Source: an uncultured Oscillospiraceae bacterium (GTDB taxonomy: Bacteria; Bacillota; Clostridia; Oscillospirales; Oscillospiraceae). From it: 64,000 bases of DNA. Positions 24,801 to 32,320 of this stretch are shown piece by piece. The first letter of the stretch is position 1; each line of letters starts with the position of its first letter. The stretch is from positions 1-64,000 of the forward strand of contig CAKTVW010000002.1 of the NCBI GenBank assembly GCA_934630495.1, given 5' to 3'. Below the pieces are notes generated by a model, which worked only from the letters and a program-made list of their open reading frames with translations, did no database searches and was not told the origin of the DNA. The position numbers were made by a program, and so were the translations under genes.

Positions 24801-27060
24801 CGGCAACGAAACGACCATCAAGACCTTCAAGGACGGCTACGTCGTGAAGGCCGGCGAGAACATGAAGTTTGACTTCGACTACGAGCGCACCGCTGCCGGT
24901 GAGCAGGAGATCAAGGTCATCTTCTACGGCACCTACGAGGGCAAGAACTTCAAGTGTCAGGCTACCATGAAGCAGGACGTCGCGGATCCTAAGGATCTGA
25001 CGAATGTCGGCGTCGACTTCGGCCATGACAACTACTACATTTCCGGCGACTACTCCAGCTCTGCCTCCAACTTCATCGATTTCTGCGCAGAGAACGGCGT
25101 AAAGTGCAAGTACATCAATGCCGGTGAGTTCACCTATGAGAACCTGAAGAACTTCAAGATGATCGTTCTGACGGTCAACTACCTCAGAAACACCAAGAAA
25201 GCAAAGGATTATACGGACGAAGAGATCGATGCACTGAAGCGTTATGTGGCCGAGGGCGGCAACGTTATCATCTGCTCCAAGTCCGACCGCGACAACACCT
25301 TCGACAACTGCGCAGAGAACTCCAATAAGCTTCTCGAAGCGATCGGCGCGCACTCCCGCGTTGTCAACGGCATCATCGTCGACAACGATCTCAAGGCAAA
25401 CGAAGCCTATCGTATTTACTTCTCCTCGATCGAGAACTTCAATGTTGACCATCGCTTTATGGTCGGCGCCTACACCGCGTCCAACGCTTTCGGCACCCGT
25501 CCCGCGACCGATAATCAGACCGGCTTCCAGCTTTATAACGGCGCGCCGATCGAAGTTACCGATGCGGATAAGGTCGAGGTCCTTGTCAAGGGCTACGACT
25601 CCACTTGGGGCTCTCATTACGACGGCTACTTCACCGGCGGTTCCTTCGTCCCCAACTACGACGAGGGTAACTCCGAGGTCGTCAGCGTGAAGAAGGGCGA
25701 TGTCAACATCGTCACCTACGAAGACCTGCCCGGCGGCGGCTGGGTCGTCACCTCCGGCGTAACGTTCTTCTCGAACTTCGACATCAAGTCCGATGTTGAC
25801 TATGTCAACAAGTACTTCCTGAAGAACATCCTCCGCGATCTGACCGGCTCGGACGCAAACGACACGATTTCCGAGATCAGCAAGGTCAAGGCTGTTCCGG
25901 AATCCCGTTCCGGCGAGCAGTACACCATCGAGGGCTACGTTACCTCGAACGCTTCCGCTTACGATCAGGATACCGCTTTCTTCGACTGCATCTATGTGCA
26001 GGATAAGAAGGGCAACGGCATCAACGTCTTCCCGGTCTCCGGCAACTATGCCGTCGGTATGAACGTCCGCTGCCACGGCGGTGTGACCTACTACTGCGGC
26101 GAAGTCGAGCTGAACCTCGGCACCGACTACAAGGGCACCATCCGCGTTGTCTCCGACGAGACTTACGTCGTCAAGCCCAAGGTCGTTCCCTGTAAGGAAG
26201 CGATGACCGATGCATCGATCGGCAACCTGATGAAGGTCGGCGGCATTGTCACCTCCATCCATAAGACTGCCGGCGTGATCGACAAGATCTATGTCCGCGA
26301 CACCACGGGCGAGGCTTGCCTCTTCATCAACGGCTACATCATGAAGGATTATCACGGACTGGATAACCTCCAGATCGGCATGACCGTTACCGGCGTCGGC
26401 ATCGGCTCCCGTGACGTTGACGAGACCAGCGCAACGAGCGCGATCTTTGCCCGTCTGCGCGTCCGTGACCGTTCCGAGATCAAGATCGTCAACAGCACCG
26501 CCAATGTGCTGGATGTCTTCGACGATGTCAGCAGCGACGCGTGGTATGCGGGCGCAGTTGAGTTCACCGCGAAGAACGGCCTGCTCAACGGCACCTCCTC
26601 GAACACCTTCGAGCCGAACAGCACGCTGAACCGCGCCATGGTCGCGACGGTCCTGCACCGCCTTGCCGGTACGCCGAAGCCCGAGTCCAAGAGCACCTTC
26701 AAGGATGTCGCGGACGGCCAGTGGTACAGCGAAGCTGTCGCGTGGGCAGCGGAGAACGGAATCGTCAACGGCTACGGCGACGGCACCTTCAAGCCCACCG
26801 CGAACATCTCCCGTGAGGAAATGGCAGTCATGCTGGTTCGCTATGCGAAGAATGTTGCCGGCGTGGATGTCGCGCCGAAGGGCAACCTCAACGGCTTTGC
26901 CGACGGCGCTTCCGTCGCAAGCTGGGCGAAGGATTCTGTGATCTGGACTGTCGATATCGGCATCATCAACGGTATGGGCGGCAAGATCGCTCCGAAGGCG
27001 AATGCAACGCGTGCGGAATTTGCAACGATCGTGATGCGTTTTGCCGAGCAGCAGAACTGA
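21880..27060 (+). CDS. Giant secreted CehA/McbA-type PHP metallohydrolase with S-layer anchor
   Basis: A 1726-residue exported protein. Residues 1-29 are a Sec signal peptide ending SMASS. Residues about 40-370 hold two similar modules (each with a YxLTCGGKYY/YYTFENKG-like beta unit). Ig-like segments lead to a PHP-type domain at about 550-860 with GQIHSHTAQYSDG, VTDHSNYF and FNHPG supplying the metal-binding His/Asp set of CehA/McbA hydrolases. A Rossmann-like segment with RYVAEGGNVIICS and an OB-like nucleic-acid-binding fold follow (about 1345-1540). Three SLH repeats (about 1546-1600, 1606-1660, 1672-1726) attach it to the cell wall. GAGGAGG precedes the ATG. A surface phosphoesterase, perhaps scavenging extracellular nucleic acid, is inferred. 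Confidence 0.85.
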   Translation: MSKTLKRVVSALLVAVMVLAMLPTFSMASSELFDVTPIDGVPDAGQPFVIYAASAGVVAGAEASGGKTSGYAAVANEENKNLKVGDGTGVYKLVANSGGSYYLTCGGKYYTASSTSAASFTASPAKGSKWKIEKLGDGYRIANTDFFYQTNPACLEVYNSAFSPYGYQETSASIYTMSFYAIDETAADPDGDGYVGTKPVAQPLPNDGDKVVIYNEYGAAVMGPQSDDATAPSLEPITSTLDDAGNLNVGNGGLIFTVHKSGEYYTFENKGTFLRTSENAEDGTNAECLYFDTVESDYTQWRLEEVTGGYVMYNKAAKYKKNSVCIEFFSNSFSGWTYNGSMHLFAMNFYKVEDTFGLGYVLNPKVNITANDAFVGVDYDFSFVLDELTAVKELKAVYSFDGGAEKALTPAQVDTYSYTATIPMAELAGKSNLTITVSAKNEYDMEYSATETIQIKDEPLIVSVSPLPNAATLSEKRPEIGAQIANCGSNPTVVMTIDGVAVQTTVTAEKISYKAAENMADGRHVVELKITRADGKKAEMTWSFFVGEAGMSLYFGQIHSHTAQYSDGAGTLADAYEHAMKANDVDFLIVTDHSNYFDTTSTATTSSYYDLTSLSKGNSLTKWEEAKATAAEYDAKSTDFVAAYGYEMTWSGGPGHTNTFNTYGTVSRNNASLNEKSNSYAGMHLYNDLMVNANNGLDVDGNPVADGVKTKWIEDAPVVSQFNHPGTTFGTFDDYAGYTPTRDVVLNLIEVGNGEGAVGGSSYWPSYSEYDKCLAKGWHVAPTNNQDNHKGKWGDSNTCRDVIITDDFTETGLYKAMAERRVYATEDQNLRIYYYLNDQIMGTVIDTGVEEVKTVHITASISDPDGEKLGKIEIIGENGLTLKSFTASGSTYELDTTLDNTDAYYYLKVTQADGDIAVTAPVWVGAATPITCEVKTNAALSVVGDSETITATIVNGATKDYNLSRVRFAMTDANGNETTIKTFKDGYVVKAGENMKFDFDYERTAAGEQEIKVIFYGTYEGKNFKCQATMKQDVADPKDLTNVGVDFGHDNYYISGDYSSSASNFIDFCAENGVKCKYINAGEFTYENLKNFKMIVLTVNYLRNTKKAKDYTDEEIDALKRYVAEGGNVIICSKSDRDNTFDNCAENSNKLLEAIGAHSRVVNGIIVDNDLKANEAYRIYFSSIENFNVDHRFMVGAYTASNAFGTRPATDNQTGFQLYNGAPIEVTDADKVEVLVKGYDSTWGSHYDGYFTGGSFVPNYDEGNSEVVSVKKGDVNIVTYEDLPGGGWVVTSGVTFFSNFDIKSDVDYVNKYFLKNILRDLTGSDANDTISEISKVKAVPESRSGEQYTIEGYVTSNASAYDQDTAFFDCIYVQDKKGNGINVFPVSGNYAVGMNVRCHGGVTYYCGEVELNLGTDYKGTIRVVSDETYVVKPKVVPCKEAMTDASIGNLMKVGGIVTSIHKTAGVIDKIYVRDTTGEACLFINGYIMKDYHGLDNLQIGMTVTGVGIGSRDVDETSATSAIFARLRVRDRSEIKIVNSTANVLDVFDDVSSDAWYAGAVEFTAKNGLLNGTSSNTFEPNSTLNRAMVATVLHRLAGTPKPESKSTFKDVADGQWYSEAVAWAAENGIVNGYGDGTFKPTANISREEMAVMLVRYAKNVAGVDVAPKGNLNGFADGASVASWAKDSVIWTVDIGIINGMGGKIAPKANATRAEFATIVMRFAEQQN

Positions 27061-27087
27061 TTCCTGCCAATCGAAAATAAACCGAAC

Positions 27088-27117
27088 AAGCGGGCTGCCG
27101 AAAGGCAGCCCGCTTTT
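27088..27117 (+). terminator. Intrinsic terminator of the SLH hydrolase gene
   Basis: AAGCGGGCTGCC, GAAA loop, then the perfect complement and TT; 27 nt after the stop codon. Confidence 0.85.
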
Positions 27118-27148
27118 GCGTGTCGAAAACGCTTTCTCGACATGTTGT

Positions 27149-27183
27149 GGCCCTGTGATTTTGGAAAAATCGCAGGGCCTTTT
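27149..27183 (+). terminator. Second terminator-like hairpin
   Basis: GGCCCTGTGATTTT pairs with AAAATCGCAGGGCC (one G-T pair) and is followed by TTTT. A short TGTCGA/TCGACA hairpin lies just before it at 27121-27142. Confidence 0.65.
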
Positions 27184-27188
27184 ATACT

Positions 27189-27408
27189 AGAATCTGTTAA
27201 AAAGCTTGAAAAGCTTTTTATAGCGGCGAAGACGCGTCAGATTCTGCATGAGACGGCGCAGCGTGCATTCGCACGCTGCGAGAGTGCGTAGCACACGGGA
27301 TTCTTGATTAAAACTATGAAATATTTTAATCAAGAATCAGTATTAATATGTTTTGCAAGAATCTCATACGAATATCCGATGAAAACCGTTGATTTCGTCG
27401 GGTATTCG
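27189..27408. repeat. Hairpin-dense intergenic block of unknown nature
   Basis: Four nested or consecutive inverted repeats: AGAATCTG at 27189 with CAGATTCT at 27238, enclosing AAAAAGCTT-GAA-AAGCTTTTT; a perfect 14-bp stem ATTCTTGATTAAAA (27301) with its complement at 27325; and an approximately 16-bp stem between 27369 and 27408. No frame looks coding. It may be a relic of a small mobile palindromic element or a structured transcript. The remaining stretch to 27460 shows nothing I can name. Confidence 0.4.
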
Positions 27409-27460
27409 CATTAGAGTTCTTAACAAAACTACGGTGTGGTGAAATTATTCTGTACTGCCG

Positions 27461-27535
27461 GAGAAAAATCGCCGACAACACAGTCGAGAAAAGTCCTTGA
27501 CAGCACAGCCGGGAAAAATCCTCGGCAGCTTTTCA
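27461..27535. repeat. Three imperfect 25-bp tandem repeats
   Basis: Units starting at 27461, 27486 and 27511 share the pattern GAGAAAA(A/G)TC followed by a CCGACA/TTGACA/TCGGCA block and a CACAG tail. They sit just upstream of the metal-resistance promoter. Confidence 0.45.
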
Positions 27536-27597
27536 AGCGCCGGGAAACAGGAAATTTCATGGATCGACAAAATTTTAAAAATTTTTCAGAAAACCTA

Positions 27598-27651
27598 TTG
27601 ACAGCAGCGAAGTTGCATGGTATTATGAAACCACAGTTGAGCAAGTGTTCA
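27598..27651 (+). promoter_or_regulatory. Promoter and ArsR/SmtB-type operator of the zinc-efflux operon
   Basis: TTGACA-N17-TATTAT at 27598-27626 is a near-consensus promoter. The imperfect palindrome TGAGCA-AG-TGTTCA at 27638-27651 matches the TGAACA-N2-TGTTCA operator of SmtB/CzrA repressors with one change, and a further ATTATTCA half-site follows. Placed over the transcription start, it would let apo-ArsR block transcription. Confidence 0.75.
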
Positions 27652-27755
27652 ATTATTCAAACATAAGCGAATCAAAAGCAGAATCAAACCCAAGAATGAT
27701 CGGCTGCACCGACGGCTTCGGTGCAAAAGAAAATCATGCGAAAGGAGTCAAAAGC

Positions 27756-28094
27756 ATGGAGCATCACAAAGGGACAAAGGCAGCACTCGGTGAGAGGCCG
27801 CTTGCCGAGCTGGAGGAGGAAGAGCTGTTCGATATGGCGGAGCTGTTCAAGGTGTTCGGCGATTCCACACGCATCCGCATTCTGTATGCCATGTTTGAGT
27901 GCGAAACAAACGTGAGCGACCTGTGTGAACGGCTCGGCATGAGCATTTCCGCCGTGTCGCATCAGCTCCGCCTGCTGCGGCAGGCCAAGCTGGTACGCTG
28001 CCGCCGCGAAGGGCGGATGGCCTATTACGCGTTAGACGACGACCATGTAAAAACCATCATCGGGATGGCGAAAGAACATATTGAGGAGGAATAA
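27756..28094 (+). CDS. ArsR/SmtB-family zinc-responsive repressor
   Basis: 112-residue winged-helix repressor. The HTH is VSDLCERLGMSISAVSHQLRLLR (about 53-75). The last helix carries Asp95, His97, His108 and Glu111, which reproduces exactly the spacing of the alpha-5 zinc site of SmtB (Asp104, His106, His117, Glu120); Zn(II) or Co(II) is thus the likely signal. The alpha-3 Cys pair of CadC-type cadmium sensors is not complete. The frame is open upstream to 27645, but the operator lies there; the ATG at 27756 has AAAGGAG 9 nt before it. The two transport genes follow in the same operon. Confidence 0.88.
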   Translation: MEHHKGTKAALGERPLAELEEEELFDMAELFKVFGDSTRIRILYAMFECETNVSDLCERLGMSISAVSHQLRLLRQAKLVRCRREGRMAYYALDDDHVKTIIGMAKEHIEEE

Positions 28095-28099
28095 TCACC

Positions 28100-28321
28100 A
28101 TGAAAAAGAGCTACAAACTGAAGAACCTCGACTGCGCAAACTGCGCCGCAAAGATGGAACGCGCAATCAACAAGCTCCCGGAGGTCGAAAGCGCCACGGT
28201 CAGCTTCCTGACTCAGAGAATGACGGTCACCTATGTCGAAGGACAGGACGAGGCAGAGGGACTGAAAAAGGTCAAGGCCTGCATTGCGAAGGTCGAGCCT
28301 GACTGCGAGGTATTGGCATGA
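28100..28321 (+). CDS. Free-standing heavy-metal-associated (HMA) domain protein
   Basis: 73-residue ferredoxin-like metal-binding protein. The metal loop reads LDCANCAAKME, with Cys pair and preceding Asp, the DCxxC form common in Zn/Cd ATPase N-terminal domains rather than the MxCxxC of copper chaperones. The stop codon overlaps the start of the ATPase gene (ATGA), and that ATPase lacks its own N-terminal HMA domain, so this appears to be a detached metal-binding domain that delivers or senses zinc for the pump. Confidence 0.88.
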   Translation: MKKSYKLKNLDCANCAAKMERAINKLPEVESATVSFLTQRMTVTYVEGQDEAEGLKKVKACIAKVEPDCEVLA

Positions 28322-30150
28322 CACGCAAACAGAAAATCAGCGTCGCGCGGATCGCCTGTGCGCTGGCTCTGCTTGTCGTCGGCCTCTTTCTAAAGGGCTG
28401 GTGGCAGGCCGGGCTGATGCTTGCGGCGTGGCTGATCGCCGGCTATGACGTGCTCTGGTCCGCCGTGCGGAATATCCTGCGCGGGCAGGTCTTTGACGAG
28501 CAGTTCCTGATGGCCTTTGCGACGGTGTGTGCGCTTGCCATGCAGGACTGGAAGGAAGCGGCCGCCGTTATGATTTTCTTCCAGGTCGGCGAGCTGTTTG
28601 AGCAGATCGCCGTGGAGCGTTCGCGCAAATCCATTGCGGGCCTGATGGACCTTCGCCCGGATTATGCCGTTGTCCTGCGCGACGGCAAGGAGGTCCGCAC
28701 CGACCCCGAGGAGGTCTCGGCGGGCGATGTCCTGCTGGTGCGGCCCGGCGAGCGTATCGCGGTGGACGGCGTGATCGTCGAGGGCGAGGGCTCTCTCGAT
28801 ACGGCCGCCGTTACGGGAGAGTCGATGCCTCTTGAGGTCGCGGCCGGTTCGCAGGTCGTTTCCGGAAGCGTCAACCTCAGTGGCGTGCTGAAGATCCGCG
28901 CCGAGAGCGCCTACGAGCATTCGACCGTTGCGCGGATATTAACGCTGGTCGAGTCGGCGGCGGAGAAAAAGGCCGCTTCCGAGCGCATGATTACCAAATT
29001 CGCCCGCTATTACACGCCGAGCGTGATCGGCGCGGCGGTGCTTCTGGCGGCGATCCCGCCGATCTTCTTCCATCAGCCGTTTACCGAATGGCTGACCCGC
29101 GCATTGAGCTTCCTTGTTATTTCCTGCCCGTGCGCGTTGGTCATCTCCGTGCCGCTCAGCTTCTTCTCAGGAATGGGCGCGGCGGCCAAGCTGGGCGTCG
29201 TGGTCAAGGGCGGCGGCGCATTGGAGCAGCTTGCCAAGGCCGATACCTTTGTGTTCGATAAGACCGGAACCCTGACCAAGGGCGCGTTTAGCGTACAGTC
29301 CGTACAGTGCGTTAAGGGTACGGAGACCGCGCTTTTGCAGCTTGCGGCGCTCACGGAGCAGTATTCCAATCATCCGCTGGCCGAAGCGATCCGTGCCGCC
29401 TGCCCTGCACCCAAGGGGAAGGCCGAGGACGTGCAGGAGCTGCCCGGCTACGGTATCACCGCGCATATTGACGGACATACCGTCAGCGTCGGCAATCTGC
29501 GCCTGATGGACCAATGCGGCTTGGATGTTCCGCAGGTCGACGGAACGGCGGTCTATGTTGCGCTGGACGGCGAATATCTGGGAGCGATCGTTCTGGGCGA
29601 CACGCTTCGCGACGGCGCGGAGCAGACTATGCGGGAGCTTCATGCCTGCGGCGTCGGTAAGACGATCATGCTGACGGGCGACAACGAGCGCACTGCCGAG
29701 CGGTGTGCCAAGGAATGCGGGATCGACGAATTTCGTGCGCGCCTGCTTCCGCAGGATAAGGTCGCGGAGGTCGAGAAGCTTCTCGGCAGCCGTGCGGACG
29801 GAAGAACCGTTGTGTTTGTCGGCGACGGCGTCAATGATGCGCCTGTTCTGACATCGGCCAATGCCGGTATTGCAATGGGCGGCGTCGGTTCGGACGCGGC
29901 TGTCGAGGCGGCTGACGCGGTCCTGCTGAACGACGATATTACGAAGCTTCCGGCGTTGGTGTGGCTGGCGAAGCGTACCTGCGTGATCGCCAAGGAGAAC
30001 ATCGTCTTTGCATTGGCGGTCAAGGGGATTTGCTTGGTCCTCGGGGCGCTGGGCTATGCGCCGATGTGGCTCGCGATTTTTGCCGATGTCGGCGTTGCGG
30101 TCATCGCGATCCTGAACGCGTTCCGCGCCCTTCACCTCGGCAAGAAATAG
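28318..30150 (+). CDS. P1B-type heavy-metal ATPase (Zn/Cd exporter)
   Basis: 610-residue membrane pump that exports divalent metal with ATP. Membrane metal site Cys270-Pro-Cys272 sits in SCPCALVIS, the phosphorylated Asp314 in DKTGTLTKG, GDGVNDAP closes the P-domain, and the last two helices carry NIVFALAVK and FADVGVAVIAIL with the Lys and Asp typical of P1B-2 (Zn, Cd, Pb) pumps. Phosphatase motif TGES is present. There is no N-terminal HMA domain; that domain is the separate gene immediately upstream. Control by the SmtB-like repressor fits zinc detoxification. Confidence 0.93.
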   Translation: MTRKQKISVARIACALALLVVGLFLKGWWQAGLMLAAWLIAGYDVLWSAVRNILRGQVFDEQFLMAFATVCALAMQDWKEAAAVMIFFQVGELFEQIAVERSRKSIAGLMDLRPDYAVVLRDGKEVRTDPEEVSAGDVLLVRPGERIAVDGVIVEGEGSLDTAAVTGESMPLEVAAGSQVVSGSVNLSGVLKIRAESAYEHSTVARILTLVESAAEKKAASERMITKFARYYTPSVIGAAVLLAAIPPIFFHQPFTEWLTRALSFLVISCPCALVISVPLSFFSGMGAAAKLGVVVKGGGALEQLAKADTFVFDKTGTLTKGAFSVQSVQCVKGTETALLQLAALTEQYSNHPLAEAIRAACPAPKGKAEDVQELPGYGITAHIDGHTVSVGNLRLMDQCGLDVPQVDGTAVYVALDGEYLGAIVLGDTLRDGAEQTMRELHACGVGKTIMLTGDNERTAERCAKECGIDEFRARLLPQDKVAEVEKLLGSRADGRTVVFVGDGVNDAPVLTSANAGIAMGGVGSDAAVEAADAVLLNDDITKLPALVWLAKRTCVIAKENIVFALAVKGICLVLGALGYAPMWLAIFADVGVAVIAILNAFRALHLGKK

Positions 30151-30164
30151 TTCAAAAAAATAAG

Positions 30165-30195
30165 AAGGGGTACTGTCCGTAGGACAGTACCCCTT
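30165..30195. terminator. Bidirectional terminator between the metal ATPase and the YdcF gene
   Basis: AAGGGGTACTGTCC with GTA loop and perfect complement (14 bp), a T-run shortly downstream and an A-run upstream, between convergent genes. Confidence 0.8.
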
Positions 30196-30214
30196 CACTA
30201 TTTTTTAGTTAGCC

Positions 30215-30961
30215 TCAGAAGAGCAGCGTATACCAGACGCCGCAGACCTCGCGCAAAAGCATCTGAAGAAAATAGACGCGGTTGCGGGTATGCGCGGGGA
30301 TGCCGAGTGCGGTCACGCCCTCCTGCTTTGCAAGCAGCTCCGCGCGGCAAAGATGGTATTCGCTGGAAACGACGCCGACACGCTCCGGATGTGCGCCAAA
30401 TTCTTCCTCCAGCAGCGCCAGAGAGTTGCGAAGATTCTCCTGCGTGGTGGCGGCGTGTTCCTCTTTGCGCAGACGGCTTTCGTCAATTCCCGCTTCGGTC
30501 AGCCAGCGAAACATGCATTCCGCTTCGGTGATGTTCTCGTGATCGCCCTGCCCGCCGGACAGCACGGCGATCGCCTGCGGATGCGCGTCCAAATAGGCTT
30601 TTGTTGCAGTAAGACGCTCACGCAGCGCTTGACTCGGCACGGTGCCGTTGACACCCGCGCCGAGGACGATCACATGATCGACCGATTCGTCCGCGTCACC
30701 TCTGCTGCAAACGCCGACCCATATCCCGGTGCCGACAACGACGAGGAGAAGCACAGCCAGCAGAACGCGCAAAACGTTCCGGACGCGCCGCGCACCCTTC
30801 GGAAAGCGCTTTGTCAACATGTCCAGCAGGCCGAAAAACAGGATACCTGCGCCGAATATACAAACCAGACGCGCGACAAAGCCGTAATACGAGCTGACCA
30901 GCAGCGTCACAATGCCCGGTACAAGGACCAGCAGCGCGGAAAGCCAGTAGCGCCGTCTCAT
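30215..30961 (-). CDS. YdcF/SanA family (DUF218) membrane protein
   Basis: 248-residue envelope protein. Two hydrophobic segments at about 8-50 and another near 62-85 anchor an external DUF218 domain: HVIVLGAGVNG, LSGGQGDHENITEAECM, and SSEYHLCRAELLAKQ are the usual conserved blocks. Family members ElyC/SanA affect envelope integrity and peptidoglycan precursors; the reaction is unknown. The ATG overlaps the M42 peptidase stop (ATGA), so it is translated from the peptidase message. Confidence 0.85.
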   Translation of the reverse strand: MRRRYWLSALLVLVPGIVTLLVSSYYGFVARLVCIFGAGILFFGLLDMLTKRFPKGARRVRNVLRVLLAVLLLVVVGTGIWVGVCSRGDADESVDHVIVLGAGVNGTVPSQALRERLTATKAYLDAHPQAIAVLSGGQGDHENITEAECMFRWLTEAGIDESRLRKEEHAATTQENLRNSLALLEEEFGAHPERVGVVSSEYHLCRAELLAKQEGVTALGIPAHTRNRVYFLQMLLREVCGVWYTLLF

Positions 30962-31992
30962 AGGAGAAGGTAGCCCTTCAGGACGCGGAGCGTGTTGAGA
31001 ACGCCGTCCTTATGGCTGCGCTCGTAGCCGTGCGACGCGTAAACGCCCGCGCCGATCAGCCCGTGGCGGATGTCCGCGCCCGCACTGAGCGTCGCCTCGA
31101 CATCCGAGCCGTAGTGCGGGTAGATGTCGACGGCGTAGTCGGCGTTTTCGCGCTTGGCGGCGGCAATGAGCTTCTGCACGACCTCGTAGGAGTACGGGCC
31201 GCCGGAGTCCTTCGCGCAGATGGAGACCTGCCGCTCGGTGCATTGCAGGCCTTCGCCCACGCAGCCCATATCCACGGAGATCGCCTCGGTCACGCCTGCG
31301 GGGACGGAGGCAGCGCCGCCGTGGCCGACCTCCTCATAGACCGTAACGTGAACATAAACGCGGCGCTCGGGGACCAGCTTGTGATCTGCCAGATACTTGG
31401 CAAAGCCCAGCAGGATGCCGACGGACAGCTTGTCGTCGAGGAAGCGGCTCTTGATATAGCCGGAGCTTGTGACGCGGGTGCGCGGCTCGAAGCAGACAAA
31501 GTCGCCGACGGAAATGCCGAGCTTTTTGACGTCCTCGGCATCGGAGACGAGCTCGTCGAGTACGACCTCCATGGTTTTCCACTTGCGCGCGGTGTCGTTA
31601 TAGTTGTCGTTGACGTGCAGAGAAGCGTCGCAGAGCTGGAAGGTGCCCTCGTAGGTGCCGTTGAACTTCGTCACGACGCGGCAGTTCTCCGCTTCGGCGT
31701 TGTTGGCGTTCATCCCGCCGACGTTGACAATGCGCAGACGGCCGCTGCCCTTGATCTCCGCGACCATGCCGCCGAGCGTATCGGCGTGCGCCTCCAAAAG
31801 CAGCGCGTCGTCGGCGTTTTTGCCGCCCAGATCGATCAGAATACCGCCCTTGTTCGTGCGCACGGCGGGAAAGCCCAGCGCTTCAAACTCTTTTTGTACA
31901 AATTCTTCCGCCGCGCGGGTGTAGCCGGTCGGGCTGTCGATTGCCAGCAGCGCGGTGGTTTTCTCGACTGCGTAGTTTACATAATTCTCCAT
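30958..31992 (-). CDS. M42-family metallo-aminopeptidase
   Basis: 344-residue cytosolic dinuclear peptidase of the PepA/FrvX/TET group. Metal ligands can be placed at LEAHADTLGG (His, Asp), FLDDKLSVG (bridging Asp), YEEVGHGG (catalytic Glu and metal Glu), VDMGCVG (Asp) and ASHGYERSH (His). These enzymes trim peptides from the N-terminus as self-compartmentalised particles. AAAGGAG precedes the ATG, and a TATAAT box lies at 32023-32028 on the minus strand without a convincing -35. It is translationally coupled to the YdcF gene. Confidence 0.9.
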   Translation of the reverse strand: MENYVNYAVEKTTALLAIDSPTGYTRAAEEFVQKEFEALGFPAVRTNKGGILIDLGGKNADDALLLEAHADTLGGMVAEIKGSGRLRIVNVGGMNANNAEAENCRVVTKFNGTYEGTFQLCDASLHVNDNYNDTARKWKTMEVVLDELVSDAEDVKKLGISVGDFVCFEPRTRVTSSGYIKSRFLDDKLSVGILLGFAKYLADHKLVPERRVYVHVTVYEEVGHGGAASVPAGVTEAISVDMGCVGEGLQCTERQVSICAKDSGGPYSYEVVQKLIAAAKRENADYAVDIYPHYGSDVEATLSAGADIRHGLIGAGVYASHGYERSHKDGVLNTLRVLKGYLLL

Positions 31993-32050
31993 GAATTGGC
32001 TCCTTTCGTGAGTCTTTCACTCATTATAACACACAATTGAAAAAATGAAC

Positions 32051-32094
32051 AGCAAAAACCGCAAGTCGCGTGGATTCGACCTGCGGTTTTTGCT
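32051..32094 (-). terminator. Terminator downstream of thrS
   Basis: AGCAAAAACCGCAAGTCG pairs with CGACCTGCGGTTTTTGCT (one mismatch); on the minus strand the 3' arm ends in a T-rich run. It lies about 230 bp past the thrS stop, beyond the repeat block. Confidence 0.6.
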
Positions 32095-32149
32095 ATATTC
32101 GGGCTATCCCGTTGGCAATATCCGGAAATACCGTGAGGAAACAGGGTAG

Positions 32150-32300
32150 CAGCGGGCTGTCGAGGACGCCGGCCCCTACACGGCACCGGCCCCTACACGG
32201 CGCGGGCCGATGACCGCATCGGCTGCGCTGAGGGCATCGGTCCCTACGAACCAAATCGAGCGTGGCGGGCTGAGGGCAGCCCGCCCTACGTGCTGAACGG
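32150..32300. repeat. GC-rich palindromic intergenic repeats
   Basis: CCGGCCCCTACACGGC occurs twice in a row (from about 32169), and related GGGCCGATG / GCATCGG-TCCCTAC and GGCGGGCTG-AGG-CAGCCCGCC palindromes follow. The pattern resembles dispersed extragenic palindromes; no gene is seen between 31993 and 32320. Confidence 0.5.
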
Positions 32301-32320
32301 AAGTTCCGGCGGTGAAACGC

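Noticed and set aside
21874..26658. Very long open frame antisense to the SLH hydrolase, and similar ones opposite rpoB and rpoC
   Set aside because: They mirror the GC-rich codon pattern of the real genes, have no ribosome sites or recognisable domains, and are inconsistent with the operon directions.
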